A stretch of DNA of 64,000 nt from Chlorophyllum brunneum (taxonomy: Eukaryota; Basidiomycota; Agaricomycetes; Agaricales; Agaricaceae): contig OY756139.1 in assembly GCA_963576785.1 (NCBI GenBank), positions 1,302,001 to 1,366,000 on the forward strand. The letters are read 5' to 3'. Position 1 is the first letter of the stretch, and the number at the start of each line of letters is the position of its first letter. The position numbers and the translations under genes were made by a program. Positions 1 through 9,967 of this stretch are shown one piece after another. Under the pieces are notes generated by a model, which saw nothing but the letters and a program-made list of their open reading frames with translations, did not search any database and had not been told where the DNA came from.

Positions 1-578
1 TGTCTGACTGATTTGAAGGCCGAAGGTCAGGATGGAGTGTTGATTGTGTCGGAGCTGATGTTTGAAATCGTCGCCGTGCGTCGGAAGCAGTACTGGGTGT
101 CGCCGAGCTGGAGATGAGTTCGGCTCGTTGAGATGCTGCTTGCTGTAAGGTAACAGTCAACACGATGCCGAAGCCACCCGCTGTGTATACACACCTGCTC
201 AAGTGCGTCTGCTTTGAGCTTTTCAAATTGTGTTCGAAATTCCGTGTAGTCCGAACGAAACTTTTGTACGCGCCTATAGGTTATCGTCAGATGGTCGAAT
301 TGCAGAGGTGAGACACTGCATACATTTGCGCCTTTTCCTGTTTGGCTTTAATCATCTCTCGCTTCGCCATGGCATCGTAGTCCTCTATTGTCCGACTCAT
401 GGCAGCAAGAGAAGCAGATATCTGTCCTAACAGAATTGAGTTCGCCTTTTGCTCAGTAATTCATGTGTTCAACTGGCGCACCAAGTAAGGAGGCCGAGGC
501 ATCCCCGTTCCGTAGACGCTCTAGGTCGGCTTGAAGAGAAGTTGTCTGTCGTACACCAGAAGTATATAGAGAATTCAT
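1..578 (-). CDS. BOS1: BOS1 ER-to-Golgi v-SNARE, 3' part beyond window
   Basis: This looks like the N-terminal part of Bos1, a Golgi SNAP receptor SNARE that drives fusion of COPII vesicles with the Golgi. The start MNSLYTSGVRQ at 578 opens an exon ending in ASLLG. GT-AG introns (about 475-427, 309-258 and 196-146) lead to ISASLAAMSRTIEDYDAMAK, then MRVQKFRSDYTEFR, then a Gln/Ser-rich linker (ATPSTASDARRRFQ). The heptad-like N-terminal helices and the linker match fungal Bos1. The SNARE motif and C-terminal membrane anchor lie left of the window. No single reading frame is long here, so the gene is only visible after splicing. Identification rests on memory of the family; exon phases agree throughout. 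Confidence 0.8.
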
Positions 579-632
579 TGTCGCCGTCTAAGCTGGGGAA
601 GGTGTGTGGCCAGGCTGGCAGAACACGAGGAA

Positions 633-676
633 CACGTGAATGGCGCTGTGGACAGTCACGCATCGTGTCACGTGAC
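633..676. promoter_or_regulatory. Two CACGTG E-boxes upstream of BOS1
   Basis: CACGTG occurs at 633-638 and again inside the perfect 10-bp palindrome GTCACGTGAC at 667-676, 55-98 bp upstream of the BOS1 start codon. The core matches the known Cbf1-type bHLH site. Whether it is used here is inference. Confidence 0.45.
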
Positions 677-678
677 AG

Positions 679-1373
679 CTACTTTTGCATCCTGGTCGAG
701 CTCATCACCGGATACCGTGGTAATTCACTGGCCTTTCTTCCGAGCACAATGTCGTATTGTCGAGTGGCCAAACCCCACACTTCTTGCTTCACGGAACGAG
801 CTTGTATCTTCTCACAAGGGCTTGGTTCTTCATTCTCACGTGGTAGGAGGACGACATCTTCTCCCGAAATACCCACGATTTTGATCTCTGGCCAGGCGCT
901 GGGGGTGGACTTCGCGGTTTTGTGATTACCATCTCCGCCGAGTTTCTACTCGATGTTGCCGTCTTCGGCCCCTTTGGCCTCACTCTCACCCCATGTTCCA
1001 GAAGGGAATCGGATGCTCTTCTCCGTCACATGGGCCCCATACAGAAATGACGCACATATAGTACACATAGTATTCGCTGAGGAGAATGGGAAAATATCAC
1101 TTCCGCACTTTCCAGGCGCCATAATTCCACCGGTGGTGTCTGCTCTTCTTTACATATTTAGGTTGTACTGGTGTTCGGTGTCCCGGCGTTTGGGTTGACT
1201 GCTCCTGCAAACCTCGGGAGGGCTGTCGGCTTTAACGAGGAAGTACTGGCTCACGGGGCTTCAGCTTTGGTTCCCGCAGAAACAGGGAGGAAGCTCATGC
1301 AATGCACTGATTTATCCAATCGACAGTTGTCCCAGGAAACCCATGCTTTTGGTTTTTGGCACATATTAGCCAT
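679..1373 (-). CDS. Hypothetical protein, four reconstructed exons
   Basis: I do not recognise this protein. Four minus-strand segments join in phase by GT-AG introns: MANMCQKPKAWVSWDNC... from 1373, then SSQPKRRDTEHQYNLN, then EYYVYYMCVISVWGPCDGEE through PFWNMG, then AWPEIKIVGISGEDVVLLPR to a stop at 679-681. The product is about 155 residues, with no signal peptide and no membrane segment; the middle exon is aromatic-rich. Introns are about 50-92 nt, like those of the neighbours. Its stop lies 100 bp from the BOS1 start on the same strand. The start could be either of two nearby in-frame ATGs. The gene is inferred from phase consistency only, with no homology seen. Confidence 0.45.
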
Positions 1374-1888
1374 TGAGTGGAGGTATTTCTCGCCCAAGTC
1401 AATGGACCATCAGACGCAGCCTTTTATTACCGAGTCTACATCGGCATCTTGGTTTCTAATCGCAACCTCAGGCCTCAGTGGCCACAAATGAAAGCTGAAA
1501 TCACTGATGCATTCTGATTCATGAAAATTTGATGTCTTCGTTTACCCCCTTCATTGAATTTGGTGCGTCTGCTTGGATGTCACAACATCATATGGCCCAT
1601 ATCAGAAGAGAGAGTGATTCTTCAACCAAATCATGCAGTTAGATGTATTCTTCGGGAATGTCACCGGCGGCAGAGATGTTGCCAGCGGGAAAAAACCAAT
1701 CCATGGGTGAGATATCACTGTCCTTCCTCAGCCTCATGGGGAAGAATACGGGAACGGGCTTAGACAGCGCTAGTTTGGTGTAGTCGGGCAACATCCGACC
1801 TCAAGTCACCACAAGGCTCACGATTTCTGCCGACCTTTGAATGCTAATATTATAGTAGGTGTGAGATGACAGCCCACGATACGGGCTT
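1374..1888. other. Spacer upstream of the hypothetical gene, downstream of RRP17
   Basis: No convincing coding segment on either strand. It must hold the promoter of the minus-strand hypothetical gene and the 3' end of RRP17. Confidence 0.5.
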
Positions 1889-2701
1889 TCATCCCCTTGA
1901 TTTCTTTTTGGAAAGGTTCTTGCGGGCGGCCTTTCCACCAGCGCGTTCTGCCTTTTCGGTTCCACGCGCAAGCTGTTTTAAACGTTCAGCCTTGCGTGCT
2001 TCCTTTGTCTGATAGCGTATCTTCTGAGATGTGGATTTCTTCGGACGTGGCGCTGTTCCTGGGTCTGATTTCGATTCCTTGCTAGGTTTCGAGTGCGGGG
2101 GAGATCTGGGAGGCCTATGAAGGATGGGATCGGGGTCGAAATCTTCCACAACGGTGACAGTTGTAAGCACCTGCTCGTCCTCGTATGCTTCGTCTCGTCG
2201 CCCGTCGTGGGTGGGAGATGAGTTGATGCCTGTCCACTCTTCCTCGTCCTCGTCTTGTGATTCTTGCCCTTGGCTTGTGTTAAACCATGGTATAGAGACG
2301 GGAGATGAGGAAGCACGTACCATAGATAGAGGTGTATGCGCCTTCCACCTTGTGGGCGTTCTCGATGGCCTGTTCGCGGAGGGCGCGACGTTGCTACAAA
2401 TAGAGTCAGAGACGCGTGGAACGAAATGGAGAGCAGTGCGATCGACCTCGCGGCGAGCTTCTAGGCGGAGCTGTTTCTCGCGTTCCTGGGCCTTCTTGCG
2501 GGCAGCGTCTGCCTTTGCGAGTTTGCGTTTGTGGAAGCCAGTGAGGAACTCGCTGGAGGAGGTCAGGGGGGACGGGCGGAGGGAGGCGTCGGCGCACCTT
2601 CTTGCATTGTCATCAAAGATGATTTCAGGGATCTGTTGGCGCTTCACGCGTTTTTTGGCAGCAACGATGGAGTGGGAGCGGGTGAGGGTGGCGAGGTTCA
2701 T
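1889..2701 (-). CDS. RRP17: RRP17/NOL12-family rRNA-processing protein
   Basis: Probable nucleolar 5'-3' exonuclease-family protein Rrp17 (Nop25/NOL12), which acts in 60S pre-rRNA 5'-end maturation. After an N-terminal KKRVKRQQIPEIIFDDNAR the hallmark EFLTGFHKRKLAKADAARKK follows, then a long charged helix (AQEREKQLRLEARREVDR), an acidic middle (ESQDEDEEEWTG) and a very basic C-terminus (KARKAERLKQLARG...KKKSRG) typical of nucleolar targeting. The raw frame stays open through two short introns: one splits NAR from SEFLTGF (donor just after the AGAAG near 2598), the other follows FVPRVSDSICSN. The start at 2701 lies 66 bp from the divergent FAM72 start, so the two share a promoter. Confident as to family; the nuclease activity is transferred knowledge. 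Confidence 0.85.
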   Translation of the reverse strand: MNLATLTRSHSIVAAKKRVKRQQIPEIIFDDNARRCADASLRPSPLTSSSEFLTGFHKRKLAKADAARKKAQEREKQLRLEARREVDRTALHFVPRVSDSICSNVAPSANRPSRTPTRWKAHTPLSMVRASSSPVSIPWFNTSQGQESQDEDEEEWTGINSSPTHDGRRDEAYEDEQVLTTVTVVEDFDPDPILHRPPRSPPHSKPSKESKSDPGTAPRPKKSTSQKIRYQTKEARKAERLKQLARGTEKAERAGGKAARKNLSKKKSRG

Positions 2702-2767
2702 GGCGGGAGAGGGGAAGAGCGCTTAGTCAGCGGTCACATATAAACCCGGACCGCTGGCTGCTCTCTC
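2702..2767. promoter_or_regulatory. Bidirectional promoter RRP17/FAM72
   Basis: Only 66 bp separate the divergent start codons of RRP17 (minus) and the FAM72-like gene (plus), so both promoters must overlap here or extend into the coding regions. TATAAA-like sequence (ATATAAAC) sits near 2738-2745. Confidence 0.5.
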
Positions 2768-3920
2768 ATGGCGTACACATACTACCACCAGCCCCATCTG
2801 AATCCCTATCCCCACCCTCCCCCTCCTCCCATCGCACACAAGGTCTGGATCCTCGACTGCAGCTCATGCGGCACCTTCCTCACAAACCGCGCCATGAAGG
2901 TCGTCCCCTTTCCTCGTCCCCCCCCCCTCTGCTCATCTCTCTTCCTAGGCCGTACTTCTCCTTAGACCAAATGTCTCCTTGTTTTCTTCAGACGCTCTCC
3001 CCGTCAACTGTTCAGCCTATTCTGCCAACCCCGACGCTCTCCGCTGTCGATCCCCCTGTCGCCCAACCTCCTCCACCGTCCCGCCACGCACATGTGAGTG
3101 CCTCACACAAACCCTGTGTTGCCACGGCTGTGGCAACACTATCGGCTACATGATCGTCATTCCAGTACGTCTGGTTTATTACGTCGCCTTCGTCTCTGAC
3201 ATCACCCACCAGTGCACCCGTTGTACCTCGTCCATTTCTGCGACAAACCGTGCTACCAATGGTCATCGCTTCGTCTTCCATTCCACAGAGGTAGTTGGGA
3301 TCGAACGGCACTACATCCAGGACGAGCCGGGTGTGATCCCCTACGAACCCACCGGCGTCACCGCGGGTTCTGGTCCCACATCTCCGGACCTGCCACAACC
3401 AACGAACCCGCGGGATATTCATGTTTCGTTACCCCGGCCGTACCCTCGCAACAGCTCACCCGGTTTGGAGTCTATTCCGACTCCAACTCTCGAGCAGGCA
3501 AACCCTCTTGCGGCCCTCGCATCCTCTGATTTATCTCCACCTCAATATTACTCGTACCCTCGTCCTCGCTCCACAGGCCGCAGGTTTACCCCATCTACCA
3601 CCGCATCTTCCTCCACACCTTCACCTTCACGCAACCCTGACTCCAGTCCGCCCCCTCTTGTCAATGTCACAATCTCAAGCGTGTCTTCTGGTGTGCCGCC
3701 GGAACAAAAAGACTTGCCGACGTCTCGAGCATTAAAACCCGGGGACGTCTTATTCTGGCATCATCTAACGAGATGCGGAGAAATTCCTGGTGTAGATGAC
3801 GATAAAAGGGCAAGAAATAAGGCTGAAGCCCGAGGAACCCCAAGTCCACGTCCGAGCGTGGACGGAAATAACATCGAACGGAGAGGGAGGAGTCTCGGTC
3901 GAGTGGTATTTGGACGGTGA
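2768..3920 (+). CDS. FAM72-family cysteine-rich protein
   Basis: Starts MAYTYYHQPHLNPYP and, after a Pro-rich leader, reads KVWILDCSSCGTFLTNRAMK. A short intron (about 2897-2949) joins to AVLLLRPNVSLFSSDALPVN, then the Cys-rich core CECLTQTLCCHGCGNTIGYM. A second intron (about 3166-3210) joins to CTRCTSSISATNRATNGHRF and VFHSTEVVGIERHY. This pattern of CxxC pairs is characteristic of the FAM72 family (likely zinc binding; in mammals FAM72A antagonises UNG2). The C-terminal half is Pro/Ser-rich and disordered, ending near a conserved-looking VLFWHHLTRCGEIPG. The 3' end is uncertain: another frame (see findings) is also protein-like between 3796 and 3990. Function in fungi is not established. 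Confidence 0.8.
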
Positions 3921-4587
3921 TCCGGTTGGCGTTTCCACCGATTTTGTAACGATAATCTTTAGCCCTGACGGTTCTCGCGGTATAATCACAGGTGCCCATT
4001 CATCCACTTCTCCCGTATTTAATCCCTTCTCTTCTTGTGATACCAATTATTCCCGCGCGTTATTCCTATCCTTTAGGCATATTACCCCGAGTTCATTTGT
4101 ACTGTTCTCTACGCATCGTCACTCGCTTCTCTGACTTCTCTCTCCCATGTAGTGTCAAGGCCCCCTTATGGTGATCCAGTTGGATTTGTATGTTCATATG
4201 TGTACTTGTCTGTGTGTTTGGCGCTTTGGGGCCATTTTTTTGCCGTATGCGTGCTACCCAGCATGCGTGTGCCACTGCCTGAGGTGTCCGTAAAGGCGCA
4301 CGTGTACCGACCACCTAACAAGAGTTCCAAATTGTCCGAAAAAGGGCATACAATTTCCTGAATTGGTTGCTGTGATGCATACCATTAATCGCAGTGGCAT
4401 CCGCCTGTTTAATAAATCTTACGTCTAGCGTAGCCCCAGTTCCGTTGGAATACACGAGCTGCACAATCTATCAGCTACCAGAAGTTAGCCGAAGTGTCAT
4501 CACGTTCATGCGAGCTGGCATCATAGCGAGCACAAGTTAAGGAACAGTTATCCCATTTGGGTGTCTAATATCCCCCCCGCTTCCAAC
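3921..4587. other. Uncertain 3' region of the FAM72-like gene
   Basis: A second open frame starts with an ATG at 3796 and continues to about 3990 (RLKPEEPQVHVRAWTEITS, then VSVEWYLDGDPVG). It could be an additional exon or an unrelated ORF. Downstream to 4587 I see AT-rich 3'-UTR-like sequence (for example AATAAATC near 4411) and no gene. Confidence 0.4.
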
Positions 4588-5513
4588 TCAATCAGTTATC
4601 GCCCTATAGGAGAATCGTGCTCGCCGGTGGCATTGATGCGTTGGTGGCGGGGGTAAGAGTTGTTCATCAAGCTCAGCGAAGTCTGATTTCGAGGTCGTCC
4701 AGCACAATCGAGTTGGTGGTGTCATGATATAGAGCGGCCCTGAGCTCGTCGTGCGATAGTAAGCGTTCGGATTGCGAACCGATGACCCGTCTTGGGAATT
4801 AAAATTTGAGGTGAGTGATGGTGCCGGTATGTCCGTATTAAGGTGGAGGTGCGTTATTTGCGGAGGCTGTGGCAGAATCGAAGATCGCTGAGGGACGTAC
4901 TAGGCGGACAGAGCTAAGCGAGAGGTCATGCGCGCAAGGTTTACAGCGTCCAATTTGTGTGTCTGGTACCAGAAACTTTGTGATTTTCGAGCGTTCGCTA
5001 AACGAGACAGGTCGTTAAAGAAGCATGAATGAGGAGCGCTCGTGGAAATTTACATCACGGATCGAAAGTGTTCGGGCCGCACTGTAACTGTCACGGTTCT
5101 GGCCAGATGTCTAGAAGAAACAAAAGCCTGGTTCAACATGGACTGCTATGGGAATTTTCTTGGGGGGGGGGGGGGGGGAGGTGTTTAAAAACAGGTGTTC
5201 GACTTGAACAGTGGCTGCAACTGCGCAGCGGATGGGCACACAATGCGACACAGCCACAATCATGATGTGGTATAATAAACGGAGTGCGCGTCATGGGGAG
5301 GCGGAAGGGCACTGGATAAACAAAGTGGTTAACGGGGAGGTATAGGTTTTGTGTATTTGTGACCATGTCGGAGACTGTATGCGCCACCGTTGCTTCTCCT
5401 GCAGGCCAAGAGGGAATGGAGATCCCTCTCGATATGGGAAGAAAGTACGTTTGTACCTGTAGATCAGAAAACCCGTAACTAGTCTCTTCGCCGTCAATCC
5501 GCAGACCAGACAT
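4588..5513 (-). CDS. Probable multi-exon gene, unknown product, structure unresolved
   Basis: Not recognised. On the minus strand MSGLRIDGEETSYGFSDLQ (start 5513) ends at a strong GTACAA donor. EKQRWRIQSPTWSQIHKTY and QSMLNQAFVSSRHLARTV follow as flanked exons, the last ending at a GTGATG donor, and the next exon contains a run NHKVSGTRHTNW. Near the 3' end two frames compete. One ends SERLLSHDELRAALYHDTTN (stop about 4673); the other stays open for about 100 codons to a stop at 4588-4590. Good splice sites at several borders make a real gene likely, but I could not settle one model. A 17-C run (17-G on the plus strand, 5162-5178) falls in one of the introns. It would be divergent from SET9. 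Confidence 0.35.
5162..5178 (+). repeat. G17 homopolymer
   Basis: Seventeen consecutive G residues on the plus strand, in a stretch I read as an intron of the minus-strand candidate gene. Length in such tracts is often unreliable in assemblies. Confidence 0.85.
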
Positions 5514-6006
5514 CTCGTGGCACGTTGATCAGACGGGTAGTGGGTTTGTTGGGATGGGCAAACGCGCGGATAGTAGGCTGAGTGATCTGTGCTCCTGAAC
5601 GGCGAGGCACTAAACCGACAAGTCCCATTCGGAAGCCGGTGTGTCTGGGCACCGACACATCAGCCGTGGTGGTCGAATGTTTGATGGAGCGATGAAGTTT
5701 TAGGTGACCGGTGTGGTGAGCCTGTTAAGAAAAGTGGAGTGATCCAGCTTCAAGGACGGGGACGTGTATGGGCGGTGATGTGGTGCGGTGCAGGGTAGCG
5801 AACAAGGATGCTGTGGCTGGCAGATGGAGAGGTTGAAACTGCACTGGTCTTATGACGTGGGGAGATGAAGGGACGGGCTTACGTAACACGAGGGAAACCA
5901 GCCATCGCCGACTGCCAAGCGTTTCATCCGTTGCTTGGGCCTCTCCCTTCTTCTCCACACCACCACCACCTCCCCCTCCGCTCTCCCAGCCTCGGCCTTG
6001 TCGTCG
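5514..6006. other. Spacer between the candidate minus gene and SET9
   Basis: Contains the SET9 promoter and 5' leader (pyrimidine-rich just before 6007). On the minus strand a frame from about 5720 to 5500 with a strong acceptor (TTCTTAACAG) is open and could be an upstream exon of the neighbouring candidate gene; I could not place it. Confidence 0.35.
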
Positions 6007-9000
6007 ATGGCGCCGACGACTCACTATCCCCCCAATGCCCCCGCTCTCCTTGTCTGGCGTCCCACCAAAGTCATGAACATGCGCGACCTCTCCAACGACG
6101 ACGATTTCATAAGCCATCTCCTCGTTGAGAAACTCGGCACTGGCGCAGTCCCCCTCTACGTTCACAAGATGGACCCTGGTAGGCGCTTGCCCAAGACCGA
6201 CTCTCAAGAACTGCTCCAGATCGTACGACGCGTGAGTCTCGCCAGCCTAATTCCCGCTCTTCGCGTCGGTCTGATCCTATGAACGCGCCCCCCCTTTCTT
6301 TTTGTTTCCCTACCCTTTTAGCTTGTCCTTTCCAAGGGTACTTTGCAGAACGCCCTTCGTCAAGCAGTCGATGACCTCCTCCGGTATGTCCCTTGTCACT
6401 TGGCCCCGCCACAAACACTCCAATTCCCCTCTCATAACTTGCCTTTTTCACTACTCCCCACTGCCCCACAGACTTCCTGCCCTCCGTTACTACCTCAAGT
6501 CATACACCCAAAAGCAGATTAATGCATTTGCCACGTGTGTTCTTTCGGTTTTCCCGCACCTCCTCAATTCGCCTCTCACACTTCGTAATATGCCTCCAGC
6601 CACGCTTCGCGATACTTTGAACTCTACCACCCCTCAGGTTCCATCGAAATCGCCCACACGTCTCGTTACTCTCACAAGACGGGAAAATCGGAACTCTGTA
6701 TTCTCGCTACCCGTTTTATGGCCCCAGGCACCGTCATCACCGAGCTCAAGGGGTCGATGGCTAATCTCACTGATGAGGAGGACCGAGACCTCAAGAGGGC
6801 AGGCATGCGTAATGGTGACATTAGGCGGGACTTTAGTGTCATTCATTCTAAATCTATGAAGAAGAACCACCTCTTCTTGGGTCCAGCCCGATTTGTCAAT
6901 GTATGCACACTCTTCTCTACGTTTTCGGTTACCTGACGCACCCCATGACAGCATGACTGCAACAATAACTGTGAGCTCTTTCGCGAAGGAAGATATATCA
7001 CGTTTCGTGTTCTCAGGCCTATCAACATTGGGGACGAGATTACGGCACACTATGGCGACGGTTATTGTGCGTAGCGCGATCAGCTATACTCCATATGTTC
7101 ACTGATGTCGTCCGTCCCTCTAAGTTGGTCGCAAGAATCGTCACTGCCTCTGTGAAACATGTGAAAAGAACGATAGAGGTGGTTATGCTCCTGAACAGGA
7201 TGACGAAAACGGGGAGCCCAGCGATTCCGGTTCGAACTCTGATAGCGATTCTGATTCGGAAACATCTGGACCTGAACCTGAGCCAAATGTTCCCTTGAAT
7301 GTCAATGAACGAAGGACTCGGCGAGGAGTGTATGCTATTGTCACTCGGGAGGAAGAGAGTGACGAGAGCGAAAACGAGGAGGATAACACGATCCCACTGG
7401 CGGATGCTGAGGACATTCCAGCTGATGGCGAAATCGAGCTCACAACAGAAATCGATACTGCCTCCGAACTTACGTCGCTCACTCCTTCTATACCTCCCGA
7501 TCCCTGCACCAGTCGTGATCTTTTGACCCCGGCTCCTGAGCCCCTTGGTCGTTTCTCTTCCTCCCTCAGCTCACTCTCCTCCGCCGGTGAGGCTAGTCCC
7601 CGCAGCGATTCTTGTACTCCCTTCCGCTCCATTATTTCAACACGCCGCCAGAAGGTTCAAGAGGTGATTTCCAGTCAAGATAAACATAAATCGTCGCGGG
7701 AGTCTATCACACCTACCACACCCTCTAAGCGGCTGACTCGGTCCGCATCGGCATTGTTGTCCATGGAGAAGGACAAAGGTAAGGGCAAGGCAACCAAATC
7801 TGCGACCCCAGTCGAAACACCCAAGCAAGGCCGCCTGTCGACGGTTGGGAGCGACATCGTCCAGGTCAAAAAGGAAGATGTTGACACACGCGTGTTGCGC
7901 ATGCGTCCTGGGGCTTCCATTGCACCTGAACCACGAAAGGCGCCACCCAAACCCGACATTCCCCGGGGTGCAGATGGAAAACCTTTGCCTACTTGTGCGA
8001 CGTGTACAAATATATTGCCTCTTATCTCTGTGGATTCGAAAGTCGTTTGGGGTCTTGGTCTCGAGAATGGGAAGAAAAAGAAGAAGCAGGATTGTCCAAG
8101 GTGAGTCGTGCATTAGAAGGATTATTTCGCACATCGCCAACCTCGTTCACAACAGGTGCCTGCGTCACTTTGCGATCTACAATCAGCCATGGCCTCGCCG
8201 GTTGCCTACCCATGGAGCTGCGTTCTTGGTCACACCAAGGGAAGAATCTACTCCTTCGGATCTCAATAAGCGCGTGACTACGAAAACCCTTCCTGTATTG
8301 GACCGCAAACTTGCCGCCGCCGCGTCTGCCGGCAAGCGTTCTCGAAGGGAAGACTCGAGGGAAGAAGAGCCCGCCTCTAAACGTCAGAAGAGTGATGCTG
8401 TGTCATCAGCTGTGGTCACGCTGAAGCAAACTGTTAAAAACCCGACAAACACTACTCTCTCTGCTTCCAGGATTTCCGACAAAGTACCCTCACCATTTTC
8501 CAAGGTGACCCCGGAGAAAGCCGATTCATCCGACTCCGTCAGACGTAAAAGAGGACGACCGCGGCTATCCGATAAACTCCTCAATTCCATTCCTATCGTC
8601 AAGGTTGAAGAAACTGCGATACAGATCCCTCGAAAATCCGCGTTTTCACAGCCTCGGAACACGAATGGTCGGTTTGGCAGGAAAGACACCCTCCTGAAAG
8701 CTCAGCAACGAGCTGCAAGGGCCGCTGCCGTCGGAGATGGCGGTTCTCCCTTTCGCAAGGAGAGGCCTGACCCACCTAAACCTACCCGCTCCTCCCCTCG
8801 CAAAAAGAGAGAGAACGAAGACCCAACCCACAGTCAGGAATCTCCCAAGAAGAAAGCACTGTTGACTACAGACAGGAGTGAGGATGAATCCCTCCCTCCT
8901 CAGAAGGTTCTTCCCCGTCGAGCATCAACCTTCAAAGGTGCCAGCCTAGTTTCCAAACCCAATCCTCTTCGTTTTGCTTTGCATGCTTGGGCCAATCCCG

Positions 9001-9633
9001 TACTTCGTGATGAACTGTCACTGTCATCGTCGGAAGACGAGCAGGGCCCTGAGACACCCGAAGATCATCTATCACCACCCTCTGCAACCATTGTTGACAT
9101 TGAACATGAAGGTCAGAGCCTCCCCGTGTCTGCCCCCGCCTTGCCCCGCGCTCCATTGACATACAAGCCTTCTCCATTCACGTTTGCTAAACGCCGATGG
9201 GCCTCCACTTCTCTATCGCCCCTGGAGGATGATTCTAGGGAATCGAACAATGTGGGCAGGAAGGCGCCTGTGACGGAACGGGCTGGTCGCAGGGTGCAGT
9301 CGATGCACGCACCTGGATATGGCCTAGCTACAAATGAGGTATGTTACTTACTGTATGCTTACTGGTAGGGTCTGATATTTATCGCAGGTCAACTCGGAAT
9401 CCACGTCGACACCACCAAGTCCGGCATCCGACAACTTCAGCCTTCCATCCAATACTTCTTCCGAAGACGAAGCGGCTATGGAGTTGGTTCATGTTTACCC
9501 CGTTGTCTCCAAACCCCATCATCTCGTTCCTAAACCTATGCAATTCTGCTCGCATGCGTATACAAGTACTACCAAGCCGACTTTCATCCATGCCGGTTGG
9601 GACGATGCATATTCCGACATATCCGATTCCTAA
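6007..9633 (+). CDS. SET9: SET9/Suv4-20 histone H4-K20 methyltransferase
   Basis: Lysine methyltransferase of the SUV420 family (fungal Set9, H4K20), nuclear, linked to DNA-damage checkpoint signalling. The N-terminal helical domain (residues about 1-115) precedes a SET domain with HTSRYSHKTGKSELCIL, the cofactor/knot motif ARFVNHDCNNNCELF near residue 211-225, GDEITAHYGDGYFG near 242-255, and the post-SET cysteines CLCETCE. A very long disordered C-terminus follows (acidic, Ser/Pro/Lys-rich). It includes an AT-hook-like KRGRPRLSDK and two related KP.P..FA...WA motifs (see findings). At least five short introns interrupt the SET part; a large exon carries most of the tail, and a last exon ends with AGWDDAYSDISDS and a stop at 9631-9633. 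The start at 6007 (MAPTTHYPPN) is the first in-frame ATG of the conserved domain. Confidence 0.93.
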
Positions 9634-9967
9634 GTCTATGGCTGTATGAATGCATGGCCTCTTTTTCTTTTTGTCCTTTGGCCGTTCTTCTATATTTCTT
9701 GTTAATAATTCACACCCTCTAGCTTACTGATCGGTTATTTTTTTTCAATGTGTATCTTTATTGTTATTAGCCCAATTATCGTTACTTTTTGCAGGCTGGA
9801 CTTCTCCGTTACTTCTCTACCTTCAAACCAATAAAGCAATACCCACACAAAGTGTAATATTTAGTTCATGGTTACTAATGACAACCCACATTTGCCGACA
9901 TGTAGACAATGAAATTAGATTGGTGATAGCACACGTAGGTGCCATATTACTCTAACAGCTAGTCTTT
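9634..9967. other. Convergent 3' spacer SET9/CCT6
   Basis: 333 bp of AT-rich sequence with T-runs and an AATAAAGC near 9830; shared 3'-UTR and terminator region. No gene seen. Confidence 0.6.

Noticed and set aside
2124..2726. 200-codon plus-strand frame
   Set aside because: Antisense to RRP17, whose family motifs are on the minus strand.
5162..5178. G17 tract as a functional G-quadruplex
   Set aside because: A single uninterrupted run gives no proof of function and its length may be a sequencing artefact; reported only as a repeat.
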